Positions 22,212 to 34,141 of a stretch of DNA of 64,000 nt are shown in pieces. The DNA lies in contig CM077115.1 in assembly GCA_039619475.1 (NCBI GenBank), forward strand, positions 554,364,826-554,428,825. Reading direction: 5' to 3'. The position numbers and the translations under genes are program-made. How positions within the stretch are numbered: position 1 is the stretch's first letter; every line of letters begins with the position of its first letter. Origin of the DNA: Icerya purchasi (Eukaryota > Arthropoda > Insecta > Hemiptera > Monophlebidae). The notes beneath the pieces were generated by a model that was not told where the DNA came from, made no database searches, and saw only the letters and a list, made by a program, of their open reading frames with translations.

Positions 22212-22902
22212 TGAAGCAACGCAAAGAAATTTCGTTGTGAATTTTTGATTTAATCATTTCTGTTTAATTTTATTCGAAACGTAATTTTTTCATATAATTA
22301 CGTTTTTAGGAATATTTTTCGATATCTCGGTACACACTTTATGACTTTTATTCATTTTCGTCCATCGCAAAATTTATATTTATAGAAGAAAAATTTTCAA
22401 TTACTTTTGCTGCCCCGATATTAAAGTAAATGTTACACCGTTAAAGAAACGGTATTAAAACTGCATACTCGAGTACTTAAGTGAAATTGTAATCGAATTT
22501 ACATAAAAGTTTCTAATAAATAAATTACAGTGATCGGATAAGAAATTGAAAAAAAAAAAAAAAAAGCAAGCCCTAGATTAGAGAATATTTCGTGATTTAA
22601 TAAAACTCGACCTATTTATCATCTGCACATTCCTCGATGATTCGATTTTTTATTTGATCAGATGCTCCATATTAGTGTAACTAGAGTCTTTTTTATTTCG
22701 ATTACACGATTTTATATTATAATAATCGTCAAAAGCATTTAATAAAACCCAGAATAGCACATTTAAACAACGAGGCTGCTAACGGATAGATATTTATAAT
22801 TACTTTATTTTTTTTCGTTCGGTATAACCTATCTCTCATATTTATTAAATTGTATAAGAAACTCGAAACGCATCCAGTTACAATTTTAGCCTATTTATAT
22901 AC
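22212..22902. other. AT-rich DNA, no gene seen
   Basis: Contains an A-run at about 22548-22565. No coding region is supported. Confidence 0.6.
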
Positions 22903-23540
22903 TTGCATATATCATCATGGCCTTTTTTATTCATTAATCCATTCGTAATGAAAAAATTCATGAACAAAATCAATTTTCATATTTTTAATCGTTTTCCAGG
23001 CAGAAAAACCTTTATTTTTTTCCCTAACATTCGGCAAAAACTTAAATTGTCAAACCTTGCAATAACTTTCTTCAATGCACAGGTACTCTCTGGACATGGA
23101 AACTTCGGAGAATACCTAAATCGATTCAAGATTAAATCTATGCCACATTGTCAGTATTGTGAACGAAATGAAACTGATGATATATATCATACTATTTTTA
23201 AATGTGGAGCCTTTAAAGAGCTACGACAACAATACAAAATTAGTGAAAACACCCCACTTCTACTGAATACTCAAAATGTAAAACACCTCCTAGAATATTT
23301 CCATGTTACTATGAAAAAGAAACTGACACTAAACCCGCAAGTACCTGATCAATCCTCTCCTAGTTAAAATATATCATAATAAGTGAATTATAAATCTCAG
23401 TAACTTTGTATGTAAATATTATTTTGTTACATTCAGTGACTATGTATTTTCATCACTGATGTAACACATGTTTATAACTATTAGCGTTCGTAATAACATT
23501 GTATTTATTTTATGCGTATATATATTATTAAAATAAAATT
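22903..23540 (+). pseudogene. 3' end of an R1-type LINE (C-terminal zinc finger)
   Basis: The open frame to the stop at 23365-23367 has GRKTF...PNIRQKL, then QVLSGHGNFGEYLNRFKI and the knuckle CQYCERNETDDIYHTIFKC (Cys-x2-Cys ... His-x4-Cys), followed by a helical tail. This is the C-terminal region of R1/TRAS/Waldo-like polyproteins, where TQxLxGHGxFxxYLxR precedes a CCHC finger. The RT and endonuclease portions are absent, so it is 5'-truncated. The 3' UTR of about 170 bases ends in an AT-rich stretch without a clear poly(A). The frame itself is unbroken over about 450 bases. The initiation codon is not meaningful because the element is truncated. Confidence 0.8.
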
Positions 23541-25447
23541 GTCCCATCGGGAATATTCGAAATGGGGAAAATTGGAAATCGTTTTCATTGTAATAATTAA
23601 TATTCGCGCATTCCGGAATTTATAATGTACGTTTATTTCATCAAAACGGTGAAAGGCGCATTTTTAGACTTTGTCCCTTCAATATTTCAAGATGCAACAA
23701 ATACATCATTACTGTGTGAGAATTACTGTGAAGGAGCGCTCTGAAAGTTTACACATATTCTCTTATCTGAAAATGTATTTATATCAAAATTTGAAACTTT
23801 ATTCAAATATTTCAACGATCCACATTTGATTTTCAATTATTTCGAAATTTCGTGACATGTCACATTGCGCTGAAATTTGCATAAAAACGAGAGAAATACG
23901 TTATTACAAAATCGATCAAATATTTTCCAACTACTACATATGTGTTAAGAAGTCAGCTAGTGTGTTCGAGAAAAAACACAAAAGTAATATAGCTATTATC
24001 ATTCGAAACATTTCCGACTGCCGTTTTCCGGTTGAAATTCGAATCCGCCAGTAACTCAAATCGCACTGACCGCGAAAATGCACCTACTATAATATTCTTT
24101 TGTTTGCGCAATTTAGAATGCAAAGTATAATAATGGCAAAACAAAGTTGCCAACAACAACGGCCGAGCAACCATGGAAAATGTTTAGCAGCAACTTAATC
24201 GTCTTTCTAATCTTTACGTAGGCTACCACCTCGCTTAGCCGGAGATTTATCGCTTTATTATCAAACGGTACTCTTGCCATGCCGTAAAGTAACAAGAAAC
24301 GACGCATCGAGAAATTAATCGTTTCTTTGAAAATTCCCCAACTGCATAAACAGCCCACGCGATGAACTTCGACAAAATAACTGTTCATCGAGCATAATAG
24401 AGAAGAAATTTTGATTAAACAACACACGTGTTACATTAAAAGGCTGAAGAATGCACAAATATATAAATTGTACGCGTATTGGTTTAAAATTGCCCGCGGC
24501 TATTTGTATTTGCATTCAACATTATTTTCACTGGATCGGGTGATTTTTTAAATATTTTTTGTTTTTTCATAATTTTATTTAAATACGAAATCAAAAAACG
24601 CGTATATATTTATAAATAACGTTTAAAAATGTTTTTTTATTATAGTTTTACTTGTTTAAATCGAGACTATAACAAAAAAAATTACCCGCATTCGGATATA
24701 TATGTTATTGATACTAAAAGTATATTATTATACCACTACTATCGGATATAATTTAGACATTTATAGCAAGAAAGCGGAGTTTAATTATATCATTTACACA
24801 TTGTTACAAATTTTTGCACGTACCGGAATTAAAAAACAATACACTTTTTCTTCCTTACCGAGTCTAAAAAGTTTGAATCACTATACCTCTTTAAAGCAAA
24901 AAAGAAAATGGTTGATAAAAAAAAAAAAAAATGAAAACAACTCCAATTTTAATCAGATAGCCGAAAATGAAAAGAAGAAAAAAAAAAAAATGAGAACCCT
25001 CTCGAATAGCATTTGAAAATGCTTGTTTGCTTCTTTAGCGACGTCAGCTGACAATTAAACGAGATGAAAATCGTGCAATAATCTAATTAAAAATTTGAAA
25101 GCATCAGGAAGAATTTTTGTTCTATAGAGAACTAATTTTATAAATTTCGTTTTTGTGAAATAATTCGTAGCACTGTCGTCTCGTGGAGGAAATATCAATT
25201 AATCAGTCGCAATAATAAAACGGACGGGGCAATTTACGTAGCGGAAAATTTCTACGGAATTTTCACACATATATGTACGTCGTACGCAAACACATAAAAA
25301 AAAAGTTGTTGTGAATTTTTTTTACGCGGGTCGATCGGGAAGTGCGCAAGTCCATGGCAAAGATCAAAAAGTACACCGAAAAATTCGGAACAAATATATG
25401 TTCAGCAAGTATTCGAGTCTTCCTTTACTACGACATAATCGCCCATG
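23541..25447. other. No gene seen
   Basis: AT-rich. Minus-strand frames at 23953-24515 overlap each other and show no motif. A-runs lie at about 24918 and 24985. Nothing can be assigned. Confidence 0.5.
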
Positions 25448-25687
25448 CTAAATATTTATTATAAAATAGGTCCCAGTAGTACCATACGTGTGACTGAAAA
25501 TCTCTGGATTCTTTTTGGGGCCACTCGCATCAGCGCTGGCTCGCTTCAAATCACGCCAAGGTTTCATATAAAAGGTATCCGCGGTGATCATCGAACCTCG
25601 CGTGCTACCTAAGCATCCGTGACATCGCAGAATAGCGTAGCCGTTATAATTTGGAATGTTCAACTTTTGCTTACTTAGGAGAGGCAC
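25448..25687 (-). CDS. Unidentified 79-codon open frame, possible exon or element fragment
   Basis: This minus-strand frame has a balanced residue content (for example PNYNGYAILRCHGCLGSTRG, then KPWRDLKRASADASGPKKNP) and lies in a locally GC-richer block, 25500-25760. It is unlike the chance frames around it, which are Phe-, Lys- or Tyr-rich. I recognise no domain. It ends just upstream of the RTE remnant beginning near 25.8 kb on the other strand. It could be a host exon, a processed pseudogene or part of an unknown mobile element. Confidence 0.22.
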   Translation of the reverse strand: MPLLSKQKLNIPNYNGYAILRCHGCLGSTRGSMITADTFYMKPWRDLKRASADASGPKKNPEIFSHTYGTTGTYFIINI

Positions 25688-25799
25688 ACACCACTGTGTT
25701 TGCTCTCCTGCTTTTGCTCACGTCACCGGAGTAGCTTTGACCAAAGGACATGTATACATCCGTCGATTCCAAAAAAAAAAAAAACCTACACCCGAAATG

Positions 25800-27040
25800 C
25801 TGTGAAGAATCTTCTTAGAGTTCCACATGCATCGAAACTTCTATTACAAATTATAAAGAATCGAATTCAAAAAATATATCGAAGAGTGCATTGATGACAC
25901 ACACACAGTTCGGTTTTAGAAGAGGATTCTCGACAAGAAATGCGATCGCTATATTACAAAGCATCGGCGAAAGAATGATAGCCTTAAATGGTAGAGTATA
26001 TGTATACTTCGTGGATCATGTTAAAGCATTTGATACGAGTAGGATGGAAGGTACCAAGTAAAATGATTGCATTAATACAAAAGCTATACGAGAATCAAAT
26101 AGCGGCGATAAAGTGGAGAAATAAAATGTCCGAAACAAATAAAAAATTACAAAAAGAGTTCGCCAAGGGTGTCCGTTATTACCGGCACTGTTTAACATAT
26201 AGTCAGAATTAATAGTGAACGAAGCGTTGGAAAAAATTCAAGAATGTGTTAAAATCGTAAAATTTGCAGACGACCAAGCATTAATTTCAGACAATCCTAA
26301 ACGACTGGCTAAAATGGTACAGAGATTAAATAGTGTATCCATCATATATGGAGTGAAGATAAATATTGAAAAAAACGAAAGTTATGTGTATCAGTAAGAG
26401 AATCCGCAAGAAATTAATGTGTCAGTGTTAATGGGAAAAAGCTGGAACAGGTTCAGTTCTTCAAATACTTGAGACACGTAATAATAGCGGACAACGTATA
26501 TATTGCAGCAAGGAGATTGCACGAAGAATTGCAAAAGAGACATTCACGAAGAAACGTCACGTAATTATACAGAATACGATATCCACAGAGGTACACAGAA
26601 ACGCCTATTACAGTAAACGTCACATGTATAGACAGTAGCACTTTATGTCGCTGAAACATGGACCTTAACAAAACGGGACAAGCAGAAAATAGAAGCATTT
26701 GAGATATGATGTTAATGACGTATGCTCAAAATTTCGTGAATATCGAATGAAGAGAAGTCTTTAAACGAGCGCAAGAAGAAAGAACTCTTTTGCGGAATAT
26801 TCAAAGAACAAGACAGAAGTGGATAGGACATCGTTTGAGACATGGCAGTTTGCAGACCGATATAATAGAAGGGAAAATAGCTGCACGCAGACCGCGACGA
26901 AGACCGAGAGACAGACCCCCTCCTCATAAATACAGTTAAGAAGGAAATAAATATCAACAGCTACGCAGAATTGAAGCGATTAGCAGCAGAACGGAGAACG
27001 TGGAAGTCTTGCGTGATAGGGGTGAACCAGTCAAATAACT
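25800..27040 (+). pseudogene. RTE-type LINE reverse transcriptase remnant
   Basis: Across frame changes the plus strand shows HASKLLLQIIKNRIQK (about 25828-25880), QFGFRRGFSTRNAI (about 25908-25950), VYFVDHVKAFDT (about 26005-26040, motif A), RQGCPLLPALFN (about 26167-26205, motif B), and VKFADDQALIS (about 26259-26290, motif C). Then come a C-terminal YVAETWTLTKRDKQKIEAFE block (about 26644-26703) and a basic ELKRLAAERRTWKS tail near 26970-27010. This order is that of RTE-clade endonuclease-reverse transcriptases. The endonuclease half is missing. Stops and indels are frequent, so it is inactive and older than the copy at 32889-36201. Confidence 0.83.
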
Positions 27041-29399
27041 AAAACACCCATGGATTCTTTCACCTTATCATGCGGAATGATTCCGCTCAGCGTAAGCAAA
27101 CGTACATAACCCTGCACGAAATTTCACCATGCATGTTCAACGTCACTGGTAATTCCATGACTACGGATGTCGTACTTGTTGCTTATGAGGGACTACTCCG
27201 TTTTGTCAGTGTATTTCTGCACACACGTACGAGTACTTCACTTTTCCGTGAAATTGTACATTACTTTCTAAACAAATCACGTACTTATATCTCTTTATTT
27301 AGATTTTATTATATAAGCTTTTCTTTCATCGATTACAATAAAAGCTGAATCGCATTTATCGTACAGCGCACTAACAAATCAATATGAACAGGTCCGGATC
27401 ATAGTCAAATGCTGCTGTGGGCTCAGTAATTTCTGACACCCTTAGAATAATTTATAAACTAAGTAATAAAAATTATAATACTCGAATAACTGAAGTGAGA
27501 AAGGACATAAAAGTTAAAATTTTCAATTAAAATTTTTAAAAAAATTTCACACATTTTTAAAACATACCTAAATTTTATTATAATTCTATACGTGCAAATA
27601 TTTTTACAAGTTTACATTTTTTTTACGACGCAATTTTAAAGATGCAAATTCATTTATTATATCATCAAAGTTTAAATTCTCTTTACTAACTGTTCTTCAA
27701 TAAATCAAACAGATAAATCATTTAACTCTTTTGGGGTGAGACATTGTTGATCTGAAAAAATTCTAAATTCTTTTCATTGCAGGAAATTCTACCGAGCAGT
27801 TTGTTTAAAATAACGAAAGATAAAAATTCTCGAAACGTCTAAATTAGGAAATACATTTTGCAAATGTTTAATTCGTATTAAATTTGCCATTTGAATAATA
27901 ATATTTTCTTCACATTGTGATTATTTCCAGTTTTAGGGTTATTTGAACATGGACAGTTTTGTTTTTTACTACTAGTTTCGTTTAAATTTTTTTTGTTTTT
28001 CAAATTAAACTTAACTAAATGAAGTTTATCACGTGTGTGTACGAATGAAAATGAATACATTCTGGAGTTAATCGAGATCTGTAGGAGGTAATTGTTTATG
28101 AGGTTTTTTGCTAATTTGAAATTGTTTAGATTAAAGTTTAATTCTTATTTAAAAATACCACACACTAAATTTTATGTATCGATAATTCGATAAGTGATAA
28201 ATTTTATTCAGCGCTCATCTTTCTTTGTGTTTTTTCCCATCCTGCTATCACCTTATTGTTATTGTGTTTTTTATAGTGTTGTTAGAGTTCGTTTAGCCCC
28301 AGTTATATTTTGAGTTTTTACTTTTGTTTGTTAAATGATCACAAAAATGAAATAAAGCGTGTACATTTATTCGTAATATATTATTTTCGCCGTTAGCGTG
28401 TTTATTTATCAGATTCACAGTATTCAAAATAGAGTTTCAACAGGTTTCTGGACGCAGCACGCTTCCCGCAATGCCACTCTACTTTGAGCACTTTTCACAT
28501 TGTTTGGTATGGCAAGAAATAATATAAATAATTCTTCGAAAAATCTTCTAACTTTTGTGTCGTATCAATGAGATACCGCTATACTACCCTTGTAAATTTT
28601 CAGTTTTGATCTATTATCGTGCCGACCAGCCATTGTCTCGTGCACACTTGGAGAATTTTCTTCAACTGCTAATATAACAACCATTTTGCCTAATAATAAT
28701 AATGCACGTTCCGGTTTACACTTCATTAATTTTAAATTCATTTCTCGATTCCCCCGCTAACATGCTACTTGTCTGTAATCATTTGGAAATTTTACCTAAA
28801 TCAATGTATTCCCATTTTAACTGTACATTAATGCAAGTTAAAAAATGATTTTATCACATTCCTCTCCTACCCTGCTACGACTAAAACGCCATAATATGTA
28901 ATAATATTTTGGATACTTTAAATATTTTTCGAAATAAAAAAATCTTTACAATCTCATGCAAATGTGCCGCCCTTCGAATTTTGCCGTTGTGGGCTGTAGC
29001 CCATTTAAGTCCGTGATGTAAATCAAAGACTGGATATGAAAAATTTCAATTTTCTCGATTCTTGGTGTATACCCAAATACGAGAATATTAGTTCGTACAA
29101 ATAATACGCATCTCAGGCATGCACTTGGCATTCAAACTATGTTTACGCACCTTTCTAAAGCAATCTACGATGCGTAAAATAGACACTTTTTCAACCTTTT
29201 ACCGTCCTAGTATGAAACGGTTCGTTGAGACGATGGGGGCACGGCAGTAGTTTCTTACCGAGTTGATGGCTCCCTCTGGCGTAATAGTTGCATCTTGTAA
29301 AGATCATGCAACAATTACAGTTTACCATACGGAAGTAAACCAAAAAGTTGACGACAAAGATGAAATAAAGAGACGTACCATTCAACTTGAAAATTAAAA
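27041..29399. other. AT-rich DNA, no gene seen
   Basis: Very AT-rich throughout, with no recognisable domain in any frame. The 92-codon plus-strand frame at 27070-27348 and the short minus-strand frames have no motif. Confidence 0.55.
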
Positions 29400-29874
29400 T
29401 AGTCAGGTGATACGTTTGGCCGGTGTTACTGTACGCGGCTGAGACTTGGTCGCTGAAAGTCAAGTCTATAAAGCGCCTGGAGGCTTGTGAAATGTGGTTA
29501 ATGCGGAGAATGCTACGCATACCATGGATAGAGAAGGTCTCGAATTCAGAAGTAATGAAAAACGTGGCGGCGTAGAACGAGAATTCCTGGAGACTACCAA
29601 ATCTAGGAAAATTGCCTATTTGGGACATATTCTTCCAGGAGAGAAATATGTAATCCCGAAACTAATGAAAACTGACAATTTAGAAGGTAATTGAGGAATC
29701 GGACGGAAACAACATTCATGGCTCAGAGACCTGCGTCAATGGACTGGAATTGGAGCCGCGGAGAATATTTTGCGATTGGCGGAGACCGGCGAATTACGAG
29801 GACAAGTGGGATAGTGATCGCCAACGCGCTATGTAGCGTACGGCACCTGAAGAAGAAGAAGAAGAAGAAGAATA
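29400..29874 (+). pseudogene. 3'-terminal fragment of an RTE-type LINE ending in (GAA)n
   Basis: Frame-shifted translation gives LYAAETWSLKVKSIKRLEAC, EMWLMRRMLRIPWIEKVSN and later NLGKLPIW. These match the C-terminal region that follows the RT core in the element at 32889-36201 (LLYAAETWTLKKATIRR...KIPWT). The fragment ends in seven GAA units at about 29850-29872, a short trinucleotide tail typical of RTE elements in place of poly(A). Only the last roughly 470 bases are present. The internally deleted copy at 51330-52247 shares this 3' part, including KRLEAxEMW and the GAA tail. Confidence 0.8.
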
Positions 29875-31869
29875 TTACAAAGGATTTAGAAAATAAATTT
29901 ATTCCCTTACTAAAAATAATTTCTAACATTTGCGATCAATTTTAAATATATTATCTGACGACACGTAATTGTTTAGTTTGCACGCGACAACATCGATGTT
30001 TAATGAAATCGGAAATATGCCGCACCTAGTGCCCAAAGGAATTTACACTCAAAAGTTTCAGACTGATTTTAAATTTATAAACCGTAATTTTTTCACCCTA
30101 TTTTAATCATTCAAAAAAATGATCTTATTTATCCGATTACACTAGCAGATGATATTACTATATAATATTCAATAATAACAAAAAAAGCAACTAAAACAAC
30201 TAAAACGCTCTAAATAAAATGTAATGCCTTCTCTAATTATTGAATAATCGACATTTCAACAAAAATGCTAATAAGACTGTCTAGATTTCCAATTTTCAGT
30301 GTATAGAGTTTTCTATTATATGGTAATGTTTTTAAATTAGGTCCAGGTAAAATCTAAGATAATTCTTTTTTCCGTCTCTACTGGGAACACTGTGCAATTG
30401 TAAATACGTTTTTTAGGAAAGGGTGACGTGATGGTTGGCGATGGACAGTGACGATTTGTGTAAACTCGCCGTCACGATAGTAACGGTAGAGACGAATGCT
30501 GCGATGACCGTTGTTTAGTAATCCGCGGCTTAATTATCGATTTTGCTCGAGTTTTTGATAAAAATTTTATTCGATACCGGCAAGTATGGCCGAGAAAAAT
30601 ATGAGGCAGTAGGCCACGACGTCTATACTTTTACAAGCGGTCCAGTGAAACTTTCTCCGGAAAGATGAACACTGTATAAAAATGTTGCATCGACAGACCG
30701 TTCACAGACCGACGACCAAAGTGCTATCCGAAACATAAAACCCTCGCAAATACCGTCTCATTTGAAAACTTTCGTCTTTAAGCTGACAAAATAAATCCGG
30801 TCGATAAAATAATGAAAACACTTTGGCGAAATTCGTTTCCAGCTGTCGAAATATTGCAATGCTCTACATAATAATTTGAAAAGTTTTTAAATTTTTCAAC
30901 GCTGCCAAAAAATGTTTTCAAAAGCACCGACAGAATTCGATAAACACCTCCGCTTCGTACTTGGAGACTGCTGCAACGAATACGGAAAAATAAAAAACGA
31001 CCAAAAAGTTATATAACAAAAAAAAAAAAAAAAAAAACATTGTAAAACAGCAGAAGCGAGAAACTAATAGAAAAGTTTGGTCCCATTTCGCCTAAATGTA
31101 GAATTTTGTTTACTCGGCGGATAAAAAAAAACAAAAAACATCTAAGCGTATGATTTCGTATTGGCAACAACGCGTCGTAATTTCGAAATTATTCAGACTG
31201 TGAGACTAAAAGATGATTCTGAATCCGGTTTCGCGGTCATTTGGACAAAGGTATAAAAGACTAGTTTTTTTTTTTTTCTTCTTTTTGCGAAAAACAACAG
31301 AAATGAAAAAAAATTCTATTAAAAACATTTAATATAAACATATAAAACGACAACCAACTCCGAGAACGAATAATAAGTTATTCCACTCGAAGTTCAGCGT
31401 TATATTTCTCAGATCCGACTTTCCTTACCAGACGGTATACCGGAGCTCACATTGATATTTAGTTAATATGAATACAGAGTTCCGGAAAAAGGAAAGAAAA
31501 ATTTTTATCAAATAATGAGAAATTTTTTTAATGTTTTTTATAACCAATTAAAAATAATGCTTACGAATGCTAATAGTTTTATCTAAATTCCTTATTAAAT
31601 AACCAATAGAGAATAGAGTTTCTTTTTCTTAATTTTTTCTTAAGAGTTTAGGATTTTTCATTTTTATTATTCTCTTTTTCAATCTTAACAATCTTAAAAA
31701 AAAGCGGGGAGTGTACTTAAAAAGTTAATAAACGAAAAGTAAAATTAAAGCGGATTTATTAAGTATAACTTAACAGTTTAATGGTATATTTTAAATTTGT
31801 TACGAGATGTTTTTGCAATTTAATTATTTTTAATATTATTATCTACATCATTATTAATTATACTCCCAC
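29875..31869. other. No gene seen
   Basis: AT-rich, with A-runs near 31019-31037 and a T-run near 31266. A GC-richer patch at 30420-30520 has no interpretable motif. Confidence 0.55.
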
Positions 31870-32151
31870 ACGTGAACGAGAGAGGTTCCCGTTCATATAT
31901 CACCAGAACTAAACTTTCCCCAATAATCCTCCTTCTTCCCATTACCACTTAATCATTTCCACCTTTCATTCGATCAAGATCGATCTTCTCTGCATTCCTG
32001 GTTATTCAGGCGTATAAGTTCAATATATTCATTAGCCGATTTTTAGTGACACAGATTTAACGGCACGTGTTTTTTTCAGTTGACAATGCTGTTCTTTCCT
32101 CACATTTCAAACATAATAGTTCCATTCCCCTTTTCTTTTTTCCAATTATCT

Positions 32152-32210
<59 letters not shown>

Positions 32211-32560
32211 GTCTCCCGTTCTCCTCGACCGTGGTTTTTGAGATACTTTTCCGATTTTAAAACGCTTCATAAACTCTTAGCTATTTGGCGCTTTCGATTT
32301 AATCAGCTTCCTTTTTTGTCTTTTTAATAGCATAACTATTCCATTTTGTTCTTTTCATTCACCCGCTTTCATTATGACGCTAATCACATTTTATCTGAAT
32401 ATCTGTTTGGTCTTTTGCAATCGTGCGCTTTTATTCCACTGGTATTAAGTCTTGGTATTCCTACGTATTGATTCTTTTATATTATTTCATTCGCTTCTAC
32501 TATTCCTTCCATCGGATTATTTTTATTATTCCCTATCCTTAAAAAATTTTAAATATAATT
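31870..32560 (+). pseudogene. RNase H-type LINE 3' region, copy A
   Basis: About 31998-32030 reads CIPGYSGV, corresponding to the WIPxHSG motif of the RNase H C-terminal part. Downstream, a stretch encoding SSHFKHNSSIPLF, an LS-rich tract from a (CT)n run, PRPWF, then FKTLHKLLAIWRFRFNQL parallels the tail of RNase H LINEs. About 32378-32420 matches the knuckle block (ANHIL-like). The same sequence recurs in reverse orientation at about 45240-45760 with substitutions and indels. Stops interrupt the frame, and no poly(A) tail is clear. Confidence 0.62.
32153..32210. repeat. (CT)n microsatellite within LINE copy
   Basis: About 28 CT units. The homologous position in the reverse copy (about 45494-45521) holds only about 12 units, so the tract expanded or contracted after the copies separated. 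Confidence 0.95.
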
Positions 32561-32877
32561 TTTTTCTTCGTCTTTCTAATTGTTGGTCCGATGTTTTAAG
32601 TTAAAGATTTTGCTCCATACTCCGTGGTAAATAAAACTATTTCGGAATTAAAAATATAGTAATAAAATTATAACATAATCAAAAAGTCAAAAATAATGAG
32701 AAAAATCGGTAATGTATTTGCATTTAAAATGATGAAATGATAGAGAAAACTGTAACGGTAAAAGTAATGAAAAAAATTTTAAAAAATCATCATTAATTGG
32801 TTAATGGGCTAATAATTATTTATAATCCGTTAGTTGTTTTTTTTTGGGGGGGGGGATGTAATAAATTACGATTATTT
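32561..32877. other. AT-rich pre-insertion DNA
   Basis: No gene. A T-run followed by a ten-base G-run lies near 32837-32855, just before the target-site duplication of the RTE element. Confidence 0.6.
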
Positions 32878-32888
32878 ATGAATTTACC
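32878..32888 (+). repeat. Left 11-bp target-site duplication of the RTE element
   Basis: ATGAATTTACC precedes the element and recurs at 36202-36212. The first few bases could also be part of the element's TGA-rich tail at the right side. Confidence 0.85.
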
Positions 32889-33010
32889 GGGCACCACCTT
32901 GACGTGGTGGAGGGGCTTGCGCGCTTTTACGATGCTTAGAGCTATGTTGGCGGTAACATAGTTACTTGAAGGGCCACCCTAGCCAAACAGGTCTAAGCGG
33001 AGAAGCCAGA
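32889..33010 (+). promoter_or_regulatory. Structured 5' leader of the RTE element
   Basis: Three nested or sequential stems can be read directly: CACCAC (32892-32897) with GTGGTG (32904-32909); CTATGTT with AACATAG around GGCGGT (about 32942-32961); and CTTAGA (about 32934-32939) with TCTAAG (about 32992-32997) enclosing the second stem. 5' ends of several non-LTR families carry self-cleaving HDV-like ribozymes or internal promoters. I could not fit a full ribozyme fold, so only conserved RNA structure is proposed. The sequence is GC-rich compared with its surroundings. Confidence 0.5.
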
Positions 33011-33085
33011 CAAAGCGTGCCCAGATACTAAATCCAGAAGCGTCTGACCTTGATAGGGCGGCTACCTGTTCGGCGTCTGTTCTCC

Positions 33086-34141
33086 ATGTTAGGAGCGGCC
33101 GTAATAATAAGAAGGAAAACTATAAACCCTTCAGCAGGCAACGGGAAACCACTGAAGTATTTTCCCTCGAAAATCATGATAAGCGATGAAAGATGTAATT
33201 GTTTGCCATGCGACCCGATTGGCGCTCGGCGTCTTGACGTCCGGGGTCAAGATGTGAAATGTACGACCGGCCATAACAGTAAGGCTTCCCAGGTACTGAA
33301 TGGAAAAAATGCTACTGGAAGATTTATAAACAATGAATACCTGTTTGGCACATGGAATATCAGAGGACTACTCCAACCCGGGAAATTGAAAATTGTAGAA
33401 ATGGAATTACAACGTTATAATATACAGATATGTGGCTTGACTGAAACTCATTACCGCTCTACGGGATATTTTGCAACAGATGATAATGTAATGTACTGTT
33501 CAAGAAACGAAAAAGAAAGTATAAATGGAGTAGCGGTCATTATAAATAAGAAACTAAACCATCTAGTTACGGGATATAATGCAAAGAACGATCGCATATT
33601 AGTACTTAGATTAAACACGAAACCAATTGCTATTAACATAATATTGGGTTATGCTCACACGTATAATGATTCAGATGAAACAATCGAGACGTTCTACATG
33701 GAGTTACAAGAGGAGATTGATAAAATTCCTAAACGAGAAATTTTAATATTAATGGGTGACTTTAACGCCAAAATTGGAGCTGGGAAAGAGAGAGGATTTC
33801 TAGATGGAATTCTAGGGGAATATGGATTGGGACAGCGCAATGGAAGAGGAGAGCGCTTCCTTCAATTCGCAATTGATAATCAGTTAACAATTACTAACAC
33901 CGTGTTTAAAAATCATCCGCGCAGACTCAGCACATGGAAGGCACCTGGTGACCGATACAGGAATCAGATAGACTATATCCTGATCAACAAACGATGGAGG
34001 ACGTCTTGTAAAAATGTAAAGGTTTACCCAGGCGCCGAATGCGGGAGTGACCATAGATTACTAGTCATGAAATTATGTGGAAAAATAAAAGAACCCGGCA
34101 GCGAGATTATGCGCACAGCAGAAAATGGCAATCACAAATAA
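33086..34141 (+). CDS. RTE LINE endonuclease domain (APE-like), 351 codons, intact
   Basis: This is the N-terminal, DNA-nicking part of an RTE polyprotein; the family cuts target DNA to prime reverse transcription. The start is placed at the first ATG, 33086; the open frame extends upstream to about 33050 without an ATG. Catalytic motifs are all visible: WNIRG at residue 90, TETHY with Glu120, GDFNAKIG with Asp225, then a DY motif in RNQIDYILINKRW, and SDH at residues 321-323. The stop at 34139-34141 overlaps the start of the next frame (34125), so the original polyprotein probably ran on through a shift near 34120. An unbroken 351-codon frame in 32-percent-GC-like DNA with every catalytic residue kept suggests late inactivation. 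Host genomes often annotate this domain as craniofacial development protein 2-like. Confidence 0.88.
   Translation: MLGAAVIIRRKTINPSAGNGKPLKYFPSKIMISDERCNCLPCDPIGARRLDVRGQDVKCTTGHNSKASQVLNGKNATGRFINNEYLFGTWNIRGLLQPGKLKIVEMELQRYNIQICGLTETHYRSTGYFATDDNVMYCSRNEKESINGVAVIINKKLNHLVTGYNAKNDRILVLRLNTKPIAINIILGYAHTYNDSDETIETFYMELQEEIDKIPKREILILMGDFNAKIGAGKERGFLDGILGEYGLGQRNGRGERFLQFAIDNQLTITNTVFKNHPRRLSTWKAPGDRYRNQIDYILINKRWRTSCKNVKVYPGAECGSDHRLLVMKLCGKIKEPGSEIMRTAENGNHK

Noticed and set aside
32067..32327. Ser-Leu repeat protein
   Set aside because: The Ser-Leu repeat is a translated (CT)n microsatellite inside a LINE remnant that recurs in reverse at 45.3-45.6 kb.
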